64,000 bases of DNA from Corynebacterium sp. HMSC078H07 (GTDB taxonomy: Bacteria > Actinomycetota > Actinomycetes > Mycobacteriales > Mycobacteriaceae): positions 155,214 to 219,213 of the forward strand of contig NZ_KV810470.1 of the NCBI RefSeq assembly GCF_001812805.1. Direction: 5' to 3'. Positions 19,752-28,290 of this stretch are shown one piece after another; positions within the stretch are counted from its first letter, which is position 1; each line of letters begins with the position of its first letter. A program made the translations under genes and the position numbers. Under the pieces are notes generated by a model that did not search any database, was not told the DNA's origin, and saw only the letters and a program-made list of their open reading frames with translations.

Positions 19752-19767
19752 CAGTACGCGCGTTCTG
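19752..19767 (-). promoter_or_regulatory. AcnR operator
   Basis: Minus strand CAGAACGCGCGTACTG. From memory the C. glutamicum AcnR operator is CAGAACGCTTGTACTG, so 14 of 16 positions agree and the imperfect CAGNAC/GTNCTG dyad is kept. It lies directly upstream of the -10, where a repressor would block RNA polymerase. Confidence 0.85.
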
Positions 19768-19860
19768 TTTCATCCATTTCGGGGGTACCGGCGCGTCACC
19801 CACCCTCATCCTGTCCTTGCGGGCTTAGGCTCGAGGCTGCACAACAGTAAGGAGTACTCC

Positions 19861-20367
19861 ATGATCCCGGCTGGCGTAGATGTAGATGCCATCGCCGAGC
19901 AACTCTCGGACGATGGGGTTGCCTTCTCCAACCCAGAGCTCGCGCTTGACGACGCCCTCCAGGAGCCCATCGCCGCCTCCCTTCATCCTGATCATGGGGT
20001 AGCGGTTGTCGACGTGTTTCCGGAGAAAACTCCGGATCTGCGCGATCTTGCAACCACTCTTCAAGATAGGACCGGTCTAGACACTGTCATCCTTCAGGTA
20101 CCCATGAAGGTGTCGGTGGTGAGCGATTCCTACGACCGGGCGGCTATTGAAGCAGCTGAGGATTCCCTGCCGACAGGTCTCGATCAGGTCACACTGGTTA
20201 ATGATTTCTACGCCACGGCAGATGGTTTCTCAGTCCCATGGGGTCCCATCGTTGGAATATTTTTCTGCCTCGCAGTGTTAGCTGCCTTCTCCGCATTCCG
20301 CTACGCGTCTCGACACGAACCCGCAATGAATACAACCACAGATGTCGTTGAGGCTCCGGTGGGCTAG
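19861..20367 (+). CDS. Rv1476-like single-pass membrane protein
   Basis: A 168-residue membrane protein found, from memory, between acn and ripA in mycobacteria and corynebacteria (Rv1476 position). The first 120 residues form a soluble domain (VAVVDVFPEKTPDLRDLATTL, LDTVILQVPMKVSVVSDSY), followed by one transmembrane helix (about 126-146, WGPIVGIFFCLAVLAAFSAF) and a short cytosolic tail. There is no signal peptide, so topology is N-out or depends on this helix. ATG 19861 has AAGGAG 7 nt upstream. The role is unknown; the constant position next to the RipA-type hydrolase suggests envelope maintenance. Confidence 0.85.
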   Translation: MIPAGVDVDAIAEQLSDDGVAFSNPELALDDALQEPIAASLHPDHGVAVVDVFPEKTPDLRDLATTLQDRTGLDTVILQVPMKVSVVSDSYDRAAIEAAEDSLPTGLDQVTLVNDFYATADGFSVPWGPIVGIFFCLAVLAAFSAFRYASRHEPAMNTTTDVVEAPVG

Positions 20368-20861
20368 CCGGGCCACTAGGCCTACTCAATCCGCGGCGTC
20401 CACCGTCACTTCTCCGGCCAACCAAAGAGGGGGTAATTGTTCCCTCTGAGACTCGCGGAAATCTGCCTCCTGAAGCGAGCGGCGGCACGTGCCCGCAGAT
20501 GCCCACCGAGCCTCCGATTGAGGCACCCTGGGTTCGGCCTGAGGGACCTCTGTACGGAGGCCCCTGGCACGCTCAGATGGCGGCACCAAGGTCGTTTAAT
20601 AGGGGGCCTGTGGCAGGTAGTAAAGAGGTCTCAATAGCCCATAAACGAACTACTTGGCGGCTCGGTTGGAAAAATGAGAGAAGGGTAGGGAAGTGATGGA
20701 AGTCAACCACTAAGACTTTACTTTGGCCCTGGGGGAGTGGTTAGGGCATGGAGAAGTGGTTCTGCGCTCAGCCTCACCGACTGCGTCTAAGTGGCTCGAG
20801 ATAAGGGCATCGTGGCGCCAGATCTGTGCCTCCTGAAGGGGTTTGAATTATTGCCGCGAAA

Positions 20862-20890
20862 GCTTTGACCTGAGGGGGCTCAGGCAAAGC
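20862..20890. repeat. Strong 12-bp hairpin
   Basis: GCTTTG and CCTGAG pair with CTCAGG and CAAAGC, with one bulged A and a GGGG loop. It could be a structured RNA element or a terminator; neither side has a clear U-tract. Confidence 0.6.
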
Positions 20891-21174
20891 CCTGGGGAGA
20901 AATTTCAGTTGAACAGATGTGACCTCGAGATGTTGAATATCGGCTTGGTTACGAAGGCGTCAACCATCGTCACGCGGGGGTGGAATCGGGCGCCACACAT
21001 GCGGTCGATTTAAGGCGAAGTTGGTCCAGGCCAGGAAACGGGGGCAAGCCCTGAACCTTGTCGTGTAGTTGCCGCGTTGAACGCCTCTGAGTGCCTGACG
21101 AAATGTTTGGCTAGACGTCGCCTAGCCCACTTTGGTGCGCGGCATCCTGTCGCAGAGGGTACGCGTTACGCGTT

Positions 21175-21190
21175 AGTGACAAACATCACA
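21175..21190. promoter_or_regulatory. GlxR (CRP-type) binding site candidate
   Basis: AGTGACAAACATCACA matches the CRP/GlxR pattern TGTGA-N6-TCACA at 9 of 10 positions. It lies just upstream of the promoter for the RipA-like hydrolase; GlxR control of resuscitation and hydrolase genes is known in C. glutamicum. Confidence 0.6.
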
Positions 21191-21239
21191 GTCACACGTT
21201 GGTAACGAAATTGTTGCAGGTAAGGTGCTCCTGTAAGGC
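21191..21239 (+). promoter_or_regulatory. MtrA-like direct repeat and promoter for the ripA-like gene
   Basis: GTCAC (21191-21195) and GTAAC (21202-21206) form a direct repeat with 11-nt period, the pattern remembered for MtrA. It overlaps a possible -35 TTGGTA (21199-21204), 16 bp from TAAGGT (21221-21226); an alternative pair is TTGTTG (21211-21216), 17 bp, TAAGGC (21234-21239). Either gives a leader of about 850 nt. Confidence 0.5.
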
Positions 21240-21760
21240 TCTGTGGCTGGACTTAACTCATGTGAAAAATGAGGAAAGTGTGCGACATGGCGTGTCGGTG
21301 ACGTATGGTTCACGTATCGACTCACGGGTTGACTCTTGCTCCATGTGTTCATGGGCCAAGCCTTGACTCTCAACAGAGACGACGCACGGGTATGTGGGGA
21401 AGCACGCCACGAGCGATTACGGCAGTTGAGGATCACCGCCTGGCGGATGAACGCCGCGCCTCACAGCGCGCAGCAGAATGAGCTGCTTTGTGCAGTCGGT
21501 ACCAGTGTTCGACTTTTCATCACAAAGACACCTACCTTCCGAGTGGGAGAGGCTCCTTTACGCTCCACATGCACTCTTTGATCGGAGTGCTGCGCAATCT
21601 CGTCCTGTCGGTTCCCGGTCAGGTGCCAGCCATGTCGATGCCTGCTGCCTCTAGGGTGTGCGGTCATTCAGCTATGCGCGCGGCGCCTGGCGAGGAGGAA
21701 CCTCGCAGTGCGGTGTTCTCCGTGTAGCGTGTGCCCCTTCGCAATCGGGACCCTAGAGCA

Positions 21761-21829
21761 CATGGATGACCCATCTCCATGTACGCGGTCTCGGATTAGC
21801 GTCGGTGTACACCCGCGATAGATCATCCA
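21761..21829 (+). promoter_or_regulatory. Leader RNA segment with two mutually exclusive stems
   Basis: CATGGA (21761-21766) can pair with TCCATG (21776-21781), or TGGATGA (21763-21769) can pair with TCATCCA (21823-21829), the latter enclosing CGCGG/CCGCG (21784-21788 with 21813-21817). The two folds share bases and cannot coexist, as in switching leaders. No known riboswitch consensus recognised. Confidence 0.4.
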
Positions 21830-22086
21830 CGTCCTCGCTAGTGACAGGACCTCTCATAAGTTCGCCTCTCCAGAATGGCCCTCCCACTCTTTCCTTATGC
21901 ATGCTCATTGAGTACCACCTCAATCGTGGCTTGAACGCGCAAGCAATGGGGAAGCCCCCGTATCCGCAACTCAAACGACCTCGCTCCACTTCGTCGTTAC
22001 GACTGGGGAGAGGTACAAATCATCGTTGCGCCCTTTCATGTAATTGTTGGGGCCAGGGCTAGGTAGGCGTTGAGGAGACTATTCTC

Positions 22087-23946
22087 GTGGCCACCACTTC
22101 ATCTTTCGGCTTTCGTCGTCTCAGGGCAGTGTGCGCTGCCATCGCGACGACCGCCGCTTTGTCTACAGTTTCATCTCTAGCGCCAGCAGTAGCGGCGGAA
22201 CCAGAGCAGCTCAACGTTAAAGAGCTGCTATCTTCTGACAACCCCTCCATTGCAGACCTTGCCGGGGCTATTGCCCAGGTTGAGCAACGCATCGCCGAGG
22301 CTGAGGCCACAATCGGCTCCCAGCGTGAGGCAGTGAACCGGGCGCTCGTCGATCTTAACGACGCCCGGACGAAGGCCGAGCAGGCACGTCGTGGTACCAC
22401 CACGGCACGCAAGCAGCTCGACACTGCCGAGGATGATGTGGCGAAGGCTCAGGCGAAGCTCGACGATATCTCACGTTCTGCTTATCGCCGCGCCAATACA
22501 TCCGACGCCGTATCGCATGCAGCCGGTAAGGACGCTCGCTCCGACATGCTCGAGCGTCAGTCTTTCCTTCGCTCCCAGTCCGATAAGCAGCAGGGCGTTC
22601 TTACCCAGCTGGAGCAGGAGCGTACTCAGAAGGCCAACAAGGAATCTCAGCTGCGCAAGACTCAAGAACTTGCCGAGCAGCGTGAGAACCAGGCGTCCGA
22701 AGCAGAGGCGTCTGCACGTCAGTTGCTCGCTGAATCGGAGTCAACTATTGAGGATTCCGCTGCGGAACGAACCGACCTCCTATCTCAGCTGTCCGAGCTT
22801 CATAAGGCGCTTAATAAAGCTAAGGGAGTTGACGATACTGAAAAGCCAAGCATTGAGACTGGAAACAATGTCCAGGATAAAAACTTGACTGAAGAGGCAT
22901 CGCGTATCGCTGACGACGGTGCCCAGCCTGACGAAAAGGAACCGCTGGAGACGGAAGAGCCGGCCGCGACACCGGGCGCAGAAGCCTCTGAGCCAGCGTC
23001 CGTCGAGGGCCCCTCAGCGGAGGAAGCGCGTGATCGCTCGCTGCAGGCTCAACACACTTCTCCGTCGATTTCTCCAGAAGAGATGAAGGAACTCTCTAGC
23101 GCTGCCGATACGCTCTCTTCCGATCCTAATGTCAAGGAGCTTTCCTCTAAGAGTGCGGATCGCCGCGCCAACAGCGGTGGCAGCTCTCTCGATTCTCGCT
23201 CTATCGATCCGGAAACCGTTGCCTTGGGCATTGGTGTTGTTGGCACTGTGGCATCGATGGTGGCAGCCTCTCAACCTAGTCACAGTAATAGTCTGACACC
23301 GGAGGAGATTGACGCCTTGGCGCAGGGCTCCTCGAAGCTCTTCGCTCTCCAGGGTGAGGACTCCGAGACGTCAACGTCGACAACTACCTCTGTTGGTCTC
23401 GACGATGAGGACGAGGAAGCCGATGAGGATTCCCTCATCTCAGACCTCTCTGGTGTGTTGGAAGACCTCGAAACGACTGACAGTGTAACCGATAGGGCAG
23501 CATCGAAGCTGGGCGATGCGTCTCGTGAAGCTCAGATCGAGACCGTCATCGAACGCGCCACCTCTCAGGTCGGTGTCCCATATGCGTGGGGTGGCGGTGA
23601 CGCCAATGGCCCGACTCAGGGTATCCGCGATGGAGGCGTTGCTGACTCTCACGGCGATTACAACAAGGTTGGTTTCGACTGCTCGGGTCTCGTCCTCTAC
23701 GCCTTTGCTGGCGTGGGCATCTCCCTGCCGCATTACACGGGGTATCAGTATCAGAAGGGCGAGAAGATTTCGACCAGCGAAATTGAACGCGGTGACCTGA
23801 TCTTCTACGGCCCAAGCGGTAACCAGCACGTCGCTATCTACCTGGGTGATGGCACCATGGTCGAGGCTCCTCAATCTGGCCAGAATGTCAGCATCACACC
23901 AGTCCGACAGGCGGGAATGGCTCCGTATGCCGTGCGTCTGATTTAG
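22087..23946 (+). CDS. ripA: RipA-like NlpC/P60 peptidoglycan endopeptidase
   Basis: Secreted hydrolase that cuts peptide stems of peptidoglycan during daughter-cell separation. The 619 residues begin with a signal peptide (cleavage near 36, APAVAAEPE), then a long coiled coil (about 45-265, heptads rich in Ala/Glu/Gln) that in RipA occludes the active site, an acidic Ser/Glu-rich region (266-470) with a short hydrophobic stretch (about 378-395), and the C-terminal NlpC/P60 domain. The catalytic triad is C532 (GFDCSGLV), H581 (NQHVAIY) and E593 (VEAP); spacings 49 and 12 equal those remembered for RipA (383, 432, 444). GTG 22087 follows GAGGAGA. GlxR- and MtrA-like sites lie about 900 nt upstream. 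Confidence 0.92.
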   Translation: MATTSSFGFRRLRAVCAAIATTAALSTVSSLAPAVAAEPEQLNVKELLSSDNPSIADLAGAIAQVEQRIAEAEATIGSQREAVNRALVDLNDARTKAEQARRGTTTARKQLDTAEDDVAKAQAKLDDISRSAYRRANTSDAVSHAAGKDARSDMLERQSFLRSQSDKQQGVLTQLEQERTQKANKESQLRKTQELAEQRENQASEAEASARQLLAESESTIEDSAAERTDLLSQLSELHKALNKAKGVDDTEKPSIETGNNVQDKNLTEEASRIADDGAQPDEKEPLETEEPAATPGAEASEPASVEGPSAEEARDRSLQAQHTSPSISPEEMKELSSAADTLSSDPNVKELSSKSADRRANSGGSSLDSRSIDPETVALGIGVVGTVASMVAASQPSHSNSLTPEEIDALAQGSSKLFALQGEDSETSTSTTTSVGLDDEDEEADEDSLISDLSGVLEDLETTDSVTDRAASKLGDASREAQIETVIERATSQVGVPYAWGGGDANGPTQGIRDGGVADSHGDYNKVGFDCSGLVLYAFAGVGISLPHYTGYQYQKGEKISTSEIERGDLIFYGPSGNQHVAIYLGDGTMVEAPQSGQNVSITPVRQAGMAPYAVRLI

Positions 23947-23959
23947 ATAAGACCATTGC

Positions 23960-23965
23960 TAAACT
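23960..23965 (+). promoter_or_regulatory. -10 element for hemH (leaderless)
   Basis: TAAACT, 7 nt before ATG 23973. It lets hemH be transcribed separately from the ripA-like gene that ends 14 nt upstream of it. Confidence 0.55.
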
Positions 23966-23972
23966 GGGCCGT

Positions 23973-25091
23973 ATGACTGAAGCACAGCGTACTGCCCCCG
24001 GTGCCGGTTCTAGCACTGGCCCAGCACCCTCCACATTTGACGCCCTCCTCGTTCTTTCTTTCGGTGGCCCGGAAGGAAACGAGGAGGTCGTTCCGTTTTT
24101 GGAGAACGTCACCCACGGCCGCGGCATCCCACGTGAACGCCTAGAAGAAGTTGGCGAACACTACTTCCATTTTGATGGGGTAAGCCCCCTCAATGCTTTG
24201 AACCGCGAGATCATTGAGAATCTCGAAACAGAGCTGAAAGACCGCGGACATAATCTACCGGTTTATTTTGGCAACCGTAACTGGCACCCGTTCGGCACCG
24301 AGGCGGTAGAGCAGATGGCTGCAGATGGTGTGCGCAAAGTCGCGGTATTCGCCACGTCAGCGTGGGGCGGCTACAGTGCCTGCCGACAGTACGACGAGGA
24401 CATCGTCAAGCTGCGCGCCTACGCCGAGGAAAAGGGACTGCCGGAGATTACCTTCACTAAGCTGCGCCAGTTCTTTGACCACCCGAAGTTCGTTGAGGAG
24501 ATGGCAGAGGCCATTCGTGAGGCATTTGCGGAGGTACCGGAGGACAAACTCCCGAAGACTCGCATGCTGTTCACGGCGCACTCTGTGCCTTCGGCGCACG
24601 ATGCTGTCGGTGGTGCGGAAGGAGATAAGCACATCTACTCCTGCCAAGTCGCCGAGGCTTCTCGTCTCGTCGCTGAGGCAGCTGGAGTGGGCGACTATGA
24701 CCTTGTGTGGCAATCCCGTTCCGGTAACCCAGCTACCCCGTGGTTGGAGCCAGACATTGTGGACCACACCAAAGCGATTCACACTAATGATGGTGTTGAG
24801 GCCGTTGTTGTATGCCCAATCGGCTTCATTTCGGATCATATGGAAGTTATCTGGGACCTCGATTCTGAGCTGAAAAAAGCAGCTGATGAGATGGGCGTGA
24901 GCGTGTATCGCACACGAACGGCCGGCCCATCACAGCGCTTCGCCTCCTTGGTCATCGATCTCATAGATGAACTGGAGCAAGGAACTGAACCAGCATCCCT
25001 AGGCAACGTGACCGTCCAAGGCTGCACCGTTAATGGTGCTCCGTGCGCGGAGGGATGCTGCGATATCTGGTCGTTGAAGAAGTCGCACTAA
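23973..25091 (+). CDS. hemH: Ferrochelatase (coproporphyrin type) with [2Fe-2S] motif
   Basis: Inserts Fe2+ into a porphyrin at the end of heme synthesis; actinobacteria use coproporphyrin III (CpfC). The 372-residue protein has the catalytic histidine in [12 protein letters not shown] (H203) and the acid in [14 protein letters not shown] (E291). Cysteines C137 (YSACRQY) and C351, C358, C362/C363 ([15 protein letters not shown]) match the [2Fe-2S] ligand set known for actinobacterial ferrochelatases. It has a 20-residue Pro/Ser/Gly-rich N-terminal tail. The start is set by the TAAACT hexamer 7 nt upstream. Its TAA overlaps the stop of the convergent gene by 4 nt. Confidence 0.95.
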   Translation: MTEAQRTAPGAGSSTGPAPSTFDALLVLSFGGPEGNEEVVPFLENVTHGRGIPRERLEEVGEHYFHFDGVSPLNALNREIIENLETELKDRGHNLPVYFGNRNWHPFGTEAVEQMAADGVRKVAVFATSAWGGYSACRQYDEDIVKLRAYAEEKGLPEITFTKLRQFFDHPKFVEEMAEAIREAFAEVPEDKLPKTRMLFTAHSVPSAHDAVGGAEGDKHIYSCQVAEASRLVAEAAGVGDYDLVWQSRSGNPATPWLEPDIVDHTKAIHTNDGVEAVVVCPIGFISDHMEVIWDLDSELKKAADEMGVSVYRTRTAGPSQRFASLVIDLIDELEQGTEPASLGNVTVQGCTVNGAPCAEGCCDIWSLKKSH

Positions 25092-25855
25092 CGCGCAAAA
25101 TCGGTGAGCGCGTAGGCCACCCCGGCCATGCGCGCTTGGCGGATGTGCCGCCACAACCGGAGTAATTGCGGGTCGAGGCTGTGGTCTTGGATACGGTCCG
25201 TGACCGTTTCGATGATAGCGGCGACGCGGTCGGCGCGCGCGAAAAGCTTCGCGGCGCGCGCTGGCACCGCAGATGGCAGGCCTGGAGTGTCGTAGAAATC
25301 GCTGAGGGTACCCACAGTGAGTCGGGGGTTGGGGAGAACATCACTCGTATATCCGGTGGCCTCGATAAGCGCTGCCGATTCATTGGTGGCTTGACTCAAC
25401 AGCGCATCGGCATCGCCTGGGCTCAGCCACGCGGGGGCGGGCAGTGGGTCTGTCTCCTCAATGAGTGCCCAGATAGTTGCGCCGTCGGCATAACTGGGGA
25501 TGAGAACCAGATGACTATCGCGATCGTTGGTGCGCACCACGATAGCGCCGGCCGAGTTTTCTGAGGTGGCTCGGGCGGACTCAGTGCCGGCCGGTAGCGC
25601 TGGTGCTTCGCCAGGCCCTGACAGGATAAGACGCACAAGCGGTTCGCGCTCACCGCGGGCAATGATACCTGCGGTTTCACGGCGAAGGTGAGCGAGAAGC
25701 GAGACGAAGGGACTACCGTCTGGCCCAAGTTGCTCACCGCCCAACTCAGTAAGGGCATCAAGGAAGTCATCGGTGGATTCGTGGCCCCACAACCATGCTC
25801 CGAGCCACACGGAGACGTTTTGAACAGGGGACCAGACCTCGGCGCGCATATCCAT
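25088..25855 (-). CDS. Conserved hypothetical protein
   Basis: A 255-residue soluble protein of unknown function, beginning [35 protein letters not shown]. It has no signal peptide or membrane helix and no catalytic motif I can name; the C-terminal half is helical and ends in [23 protein letters not shown]. The frame stays open to 26083, but ATG 25855 is preferred: TACACT lies 8 nt upstream and the longer frame would overlap the divergent DUF3097 gene. Stop codons of this gene and hemH overlap (CTAA). Confidence 0.75.
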   Translation of the reverse strand: MDMRAEVWSPVQNVSVWLGAWLWGHESTDDFLDALTELGGEQLGPDGSPFVSLLAHLRRETAGIIARGEREPLVRLILSGPGEAPALPAGTESARATSENSAGAIVVRTNDRDSHLVLIPSYADGATIWALIEETDPLPAPAWLSPGDADALLSQATNESAALIEATGYTSDVLPNPRLTVGTLSDFYDTPGLPSAVPARAAKLFARADRVAAIIETVTDRIQDHSLDPQLLRLWRHIRQARMAGVAYALTDFAR

Positions 25856-25863
25856 GGCTGGCC

Positions 25864-25880
25864 AGTGTAGACGATAGGGT
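25864..25880. promoter_or_regulatory. Back-to-back divergent -10 elements
   Basis: Minus strand TACACT (25864-25869, 8 nt from ATG 25855) and plus strand TAGGGT (25875-25880, 8 nt from ATG 25889) are only 5 bp apart. The two promoters must occupy the same DNA and both mRNAs would be leaderless. Confidence 0.55.
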
Positions 25881-25888
25881 TGACCGTT

Positions 25889-26737
25889 ATGAACATCAAT
25901 CCCCGAGACCCCTATGGCGGCGATATTTTCGCCGGACATGCACGCACCCACAAACCGCAGTACCCTGAGGTTCCCGCCGAACCCGGCATGGTAGTAGAAG
26001 TCCGGGGAGATGACTTTGTGGGCGCTGTGATGGGCGTCGATAAGACAGCATGGGGCCCAGTGGTCCGGCTTGAAGATCGCCACGGAGTGGAGCGCGTCTT
26101 CAACCTAATCAAAGGTGGCTTTCTGCTGGAAGGCCAACCTGTCACCCTGACTCGCTATGTAGAGAAGCAGGCGCCGCGAAAATCTAATTCGGGCTCGCGC
26201 CGCGTAGAAAACGTTGAGGCCAAGGTGGCTGCACCTTCCCGCATCTGGGTGGAAGGTGTCCATGATGCCGCGATCGTGGAAAAGGTATGGGGCCATGACT
26301 TGCGTGTGGAAGGAGTGGTCGTGGAATATCTCGAGGGCCTCGACAACTTGGAGGAGCGCCTTGCTGAGTTCCAGCCCGGTCCTGGGCGTCGAGTTGGGGT
26401 ATTGGCTGACCACCTCGTGAAAGGGTCCAAGGAAACGCGCCTAACACAGACAGTGGGTGAGCACGTCTTGGTGACGGGGCATCCGTTCATCGATATTTGG
26501 GCCGCAGTAAAGCCCGAACGCCTTGGTTTTCGCGCTTGGCCTGAGGTTCCTTATGGTGAAGATTGGAAGACAGGTACCTGCGCTCGTCTGGGATGGTCCG
26601 ACCCCAAGGAAGGGTGGAGTCGTGTCTATCATGCGGTGAGTTCCTTCCGCGACCTTGATTCAACGCTGATCGGTGCGGTGGAACGTCTCGTGGATTTCGT
26701 CACCACGCCGGAGTTAAAGAAGGAAGATCTCCTGTAA
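25889..26737 (+). CDS. DUF3097 family protein
   Basis: A 282-residue member of the actinobacterial DUF3097 family. Recognisable segments are NPRDPYGGDIFAG (3-15), VPAEPGMVVEVRGDDFVGAV, IWVEGVHDAAIVEKVWGHDLRVEGVVVEYLEGLDN (about 129-163), GRRVGVLADHLVKGSKETRL and LVTGHPFIDIWAAVKPERLG. The conserved EGxxDxxxxEKVWGDDLR and DHLVxGSKE boxes resemble a Toprim-like acidic core, but no function is established. ATG 25889 is chosen over the TTG at 25880 because it is 8 nt behind the TAGGGT hexamer. Confidence 0.88.
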   Translation: MNINPRDPYGGDIFAGHARTHKPQYPEVPAEPGMVVEVRGDDFVGAVMGVDKTAWGPVVRLEDRHGVERVFNLIKGGFLLEGQPVTLTRYVEKQAPRKSNSGSRRVENVEAKVAAPSRIWVEGVHDAAIVEKVWGHDLRVEGVVVEYLEGLDNLEERLAEFQPGPGRRVGVLADHLVKGSKETRLTQTVGEHVLVTGHPFIDIWAAVKPERLGFRAWPEVPYGEDWKTGTCARLGWSDPKEGWSRVYHAVSSFRDLDSTLIGAVERLVDFVTTPELKKEDLL

Positions 26738-26752
26738 AGATAGTGTCACTGC

Positions 26753-27328
26753 CTAGTTCGTCGAGTTAGCGCGCTCAATGAGATTGACCGCGAGTTGCCA
26801 TCCAGCAGTCTCTGCCGCCCAGCCAGCAGCTTGGAGGCGCTGCGACATGGCCTGCTTGGAAATGCCGAGCTCTTCAGCCGCCTCGTTTTGGTTAAGCCCA
26901 CCACGCACAAGTGACGTAGCTTCGCGGCCTTCCATCGTGCGCTTGTTGAGGACGAACCCAAGTAGCGCAAAGGCCGCAGCAATGTCATTGGCTTCCGCCG
27001 CGCGGCCACGGCGATCGACCTTGGCGTAGACGTGACCCGCGCGGGCAGAGCCCTTGACGGCTGCCGTAGCGACAGCGCGAGTTTCCTTGTCACTAGCATC
27101 GTCGCCGGGGATAACCCCGATACCAATGGCCCAGTCGCCATCAGCGAGCAACGCCATCACCACGTCACAGACTGAGGAGGCCGAGTAGGCCACCGCACAG
27201 ATGTCTTCCACACCCAGTACTTCAAACTCCCCGATGCCCTCCAAAGTAGATAGGGCAGCGGCGGAACGCTGCACCAATTCGGCTCGGCACACTGAACGGC
27301 CGCGGTAACGGGCATGGACTGCTAGCAC
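26753..27328 (-). CDS. Helix-turn-helix-containing conserved protein
   Basis: A 191-residue protein. The N-terminal 115 residues form an alpha/beta domain (FEVLGVEDICAVAYSASSVCDVVMALLADGDWAIGIGVIPG); the C-terminus has a clear helix-turn-helix, GGLNQNEAAEELGISKQAMSQRLQAAGW (about 142-169), of the sigma-70 region 4/SatD-like kind. It may be a DNA-binding regulator that senses a ligand through the N-terminal domain; this is inference. GTG 27328 is preceded by AAGGAG at 9 nt. Target unknown. Confidence 0.75.
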   Translation of the reverse strand: MLAVHARYRGRSVCRAELVQRSAAALSTLEGIGEFEVLGVEDICAVAYSASSVCDVVMALLADGDWAIGIGVIPGDDASDKETRAVATAAVKGSARAGHVYAKVDRRGRAAEANDIAAAFALLGFVLNKRTMEGREATSLVRGGLNQNEAAEELGISKQAMSQRLQAAGWAAETAGWQLAVNLIERANSTN

Positions 27329-27365
27329 TGTGGGAGACTCCTTCCGGCAAGAAACAAGCCTCAGT

Positions 27366-28106
27366 CTACTCCTTGTGCTTGACCTGAGTGTTCATGGTGG
27401 GCCGTGCGGGAAGGCGCGTGTCGAGCACCAGGCCGGCAACGCCCAGCACCGTGGCTGCGATGAGTGCGACGATGGTCAAGGGATCAGTCTGCCCGCTCAA
27501 AGCGTCACCCAGGAAGACGCCAATAGCCGTAGTTGGAATGGAACCAAAAAGTGTTGCAAGTGCAAAGTGTGCGACGGGAATAGGAGTGAGCGCCGCTACG
27601 TAGTTTACTAAGCAAAATGGAACTCCTGCGACGAGTCGAAGCGAAGCAATAGCCAACCAACCGCGATTTTCCAAACGTGAGTTGATCGTGAATACCGCCG
27701 GATGGCTTAGATGGGGGCGAATCCACTCGCCCAAAAGACGCCGAACCACGAGAAGCGACAGCGTTGCGGAGATCGTTAAAGCCACGAGCGACACTCCAAG
27801 CCCCAACCACGGGCCAAAAAGCACGCCAGCGGCCACTGTCCACACGGTGCGCGGGATAGGGAACTGCGTGAAAAGGACGTAGGCGGCAGTAAAGGCCACG
27901 ACAAACCACGGGCCGAGGTGTTCCGACCACTGGCGTAGGGCGGCGACATCGGGAACGTCGACAAGCACAGCCGCCGCGAGCAACGCCACGCAGCCGACAC
28001 CTACGAGGAGCCAACGCCGCCATGACCATGCGCGCACGCTGTTCCACGCGGCGAATCCTAGCGATCTTAGGAAGTCACCTGCATTGCGAATCCACCGTGA
28101 GCCCAT
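27366..28106 (-). CDS. TVP38/TMEM64 (DedA superfamily) membrane protein
   Basis: Integral membrane protein of 246 residues with about six hydrophobic helices and the SNARE-associated (VTT) domain: FPIPRTVWTVAAGVLFGPWLGLGVSLVALT (about 102-131) and RLVAGVPFCLVNYVAALTPIPVAHFALATLFGSIPTTAIGVFLG (about 161-204) are the two re-entrant-loop motifs with conserved proline, glycine and arginine. Relatives flip or transport lipids such as polyprenyl phosphate. ATG 28106 is 8 nt after a TAGGCT hexamer, so it is preferred over 28139. A DedA gene is divergent to it, so two members of the superfamily lie back to back. Confidence 0.88.
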   Translation of the reverse strand: MGSRWIRNAGDFLRSLGFAAWNSVRAWSWRRWLLVGVGCVALLAAAVLVDVPDVAALRQWSEHLGPWFVVAFTAAYVLFTQFPIPRTVWTVAAGVLFGPWLGLGVSLVALTISATLSLLVVRRLLGEWIRPHLSHPAVFTINSRLENRGWLAIASLRLVAGVPFCLVNYVAALTPIPVAHFALATLFGSIPTTAIGVFLGDALSGQTDPLTIVALIAATVLGVAGLVLDTRLPARPTMNTQVKHKE

Positions 28107-28114
28107 GGGGAATA

Positions 28115-28120
28115 AGCCTA
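28115..28120 (-). promoter_or_regulatory. -10 element for the TVP38-type gene (leaderless)
   Basis: TAGGCT on the minus strand, 8 nt before ATG 28106; this puts the start 33 nt inside the longest open frame. Confidence 0.5.
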
Positions 28121-28290
28121 GCGCTGTTGGTCGCGTCACCTACATCCGGGCTGGCAGCTGGCAGTTTCCTGTGGTGTTGGAAACAAGTTGCTGGGGCAGC
28201 CACTTTCGATTCGTCGTTGCCAGCGAAGCAGGAGGATACTGATACACGTTCGCGCGCACGGAGCGCGCCTTATCGCTAGGAGAACCCTCC

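Larger units (their letters stand above)
20368..22086 (+). other. 1.7-kb interval without convincing genes, rich in inverted repeats
   Basis: None of the open frames here looks coding: they are short, lack ribosome binding sites and have Arg/Ser/Pro-rich shadow composition. The plus strand carries many perfect stems: AGAGGG/CCCTCT (20426-20447), ATCTGC/GCAGAT (20461-20500) enclosing palindrome GGCACGTGCC (20484-20493), a 12-bp stem at 20862-20890, GGCTAG/CTAGCC (21109-21127), GCACTC/GAGTGC (21571-21590), GCGAGG/CCTCGC (21690-21706), ATTGAG/CTCAAT (21907-21924). The 12-mer TGCCTCCTGAAG occurs at 20464 and 20827. From about 21235 it is probably the long 5' leader of the ripA-like gene; the 800 nt before that are unexplained. 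Confidence 0.6.

Noticed and set aside
21271..21280. GAGGAAAGT resembling the conserved RNase P RNA core
   Set aside because: The following CCGGGCTCC and the other conserved RNase P segments are absent nearby.
21763..21829. tRNA-like closing stem of 7 bp over 67 nt
   Set aside because: No T-loop (GTTCRA) or anticodon arm; too short and not a cloverleaf.
21361..22086. c-di-AMP (ydaO) riboswitch in the ripA-like leader
   Set aside because: Only fragments resemble the consensus (TCAGCTA near 21667; CCGTATCCGCAACTC near 21958). The GGGGGA-CC and GGGGTGAATC core is not found. An Rfam RF00379 search would decide.
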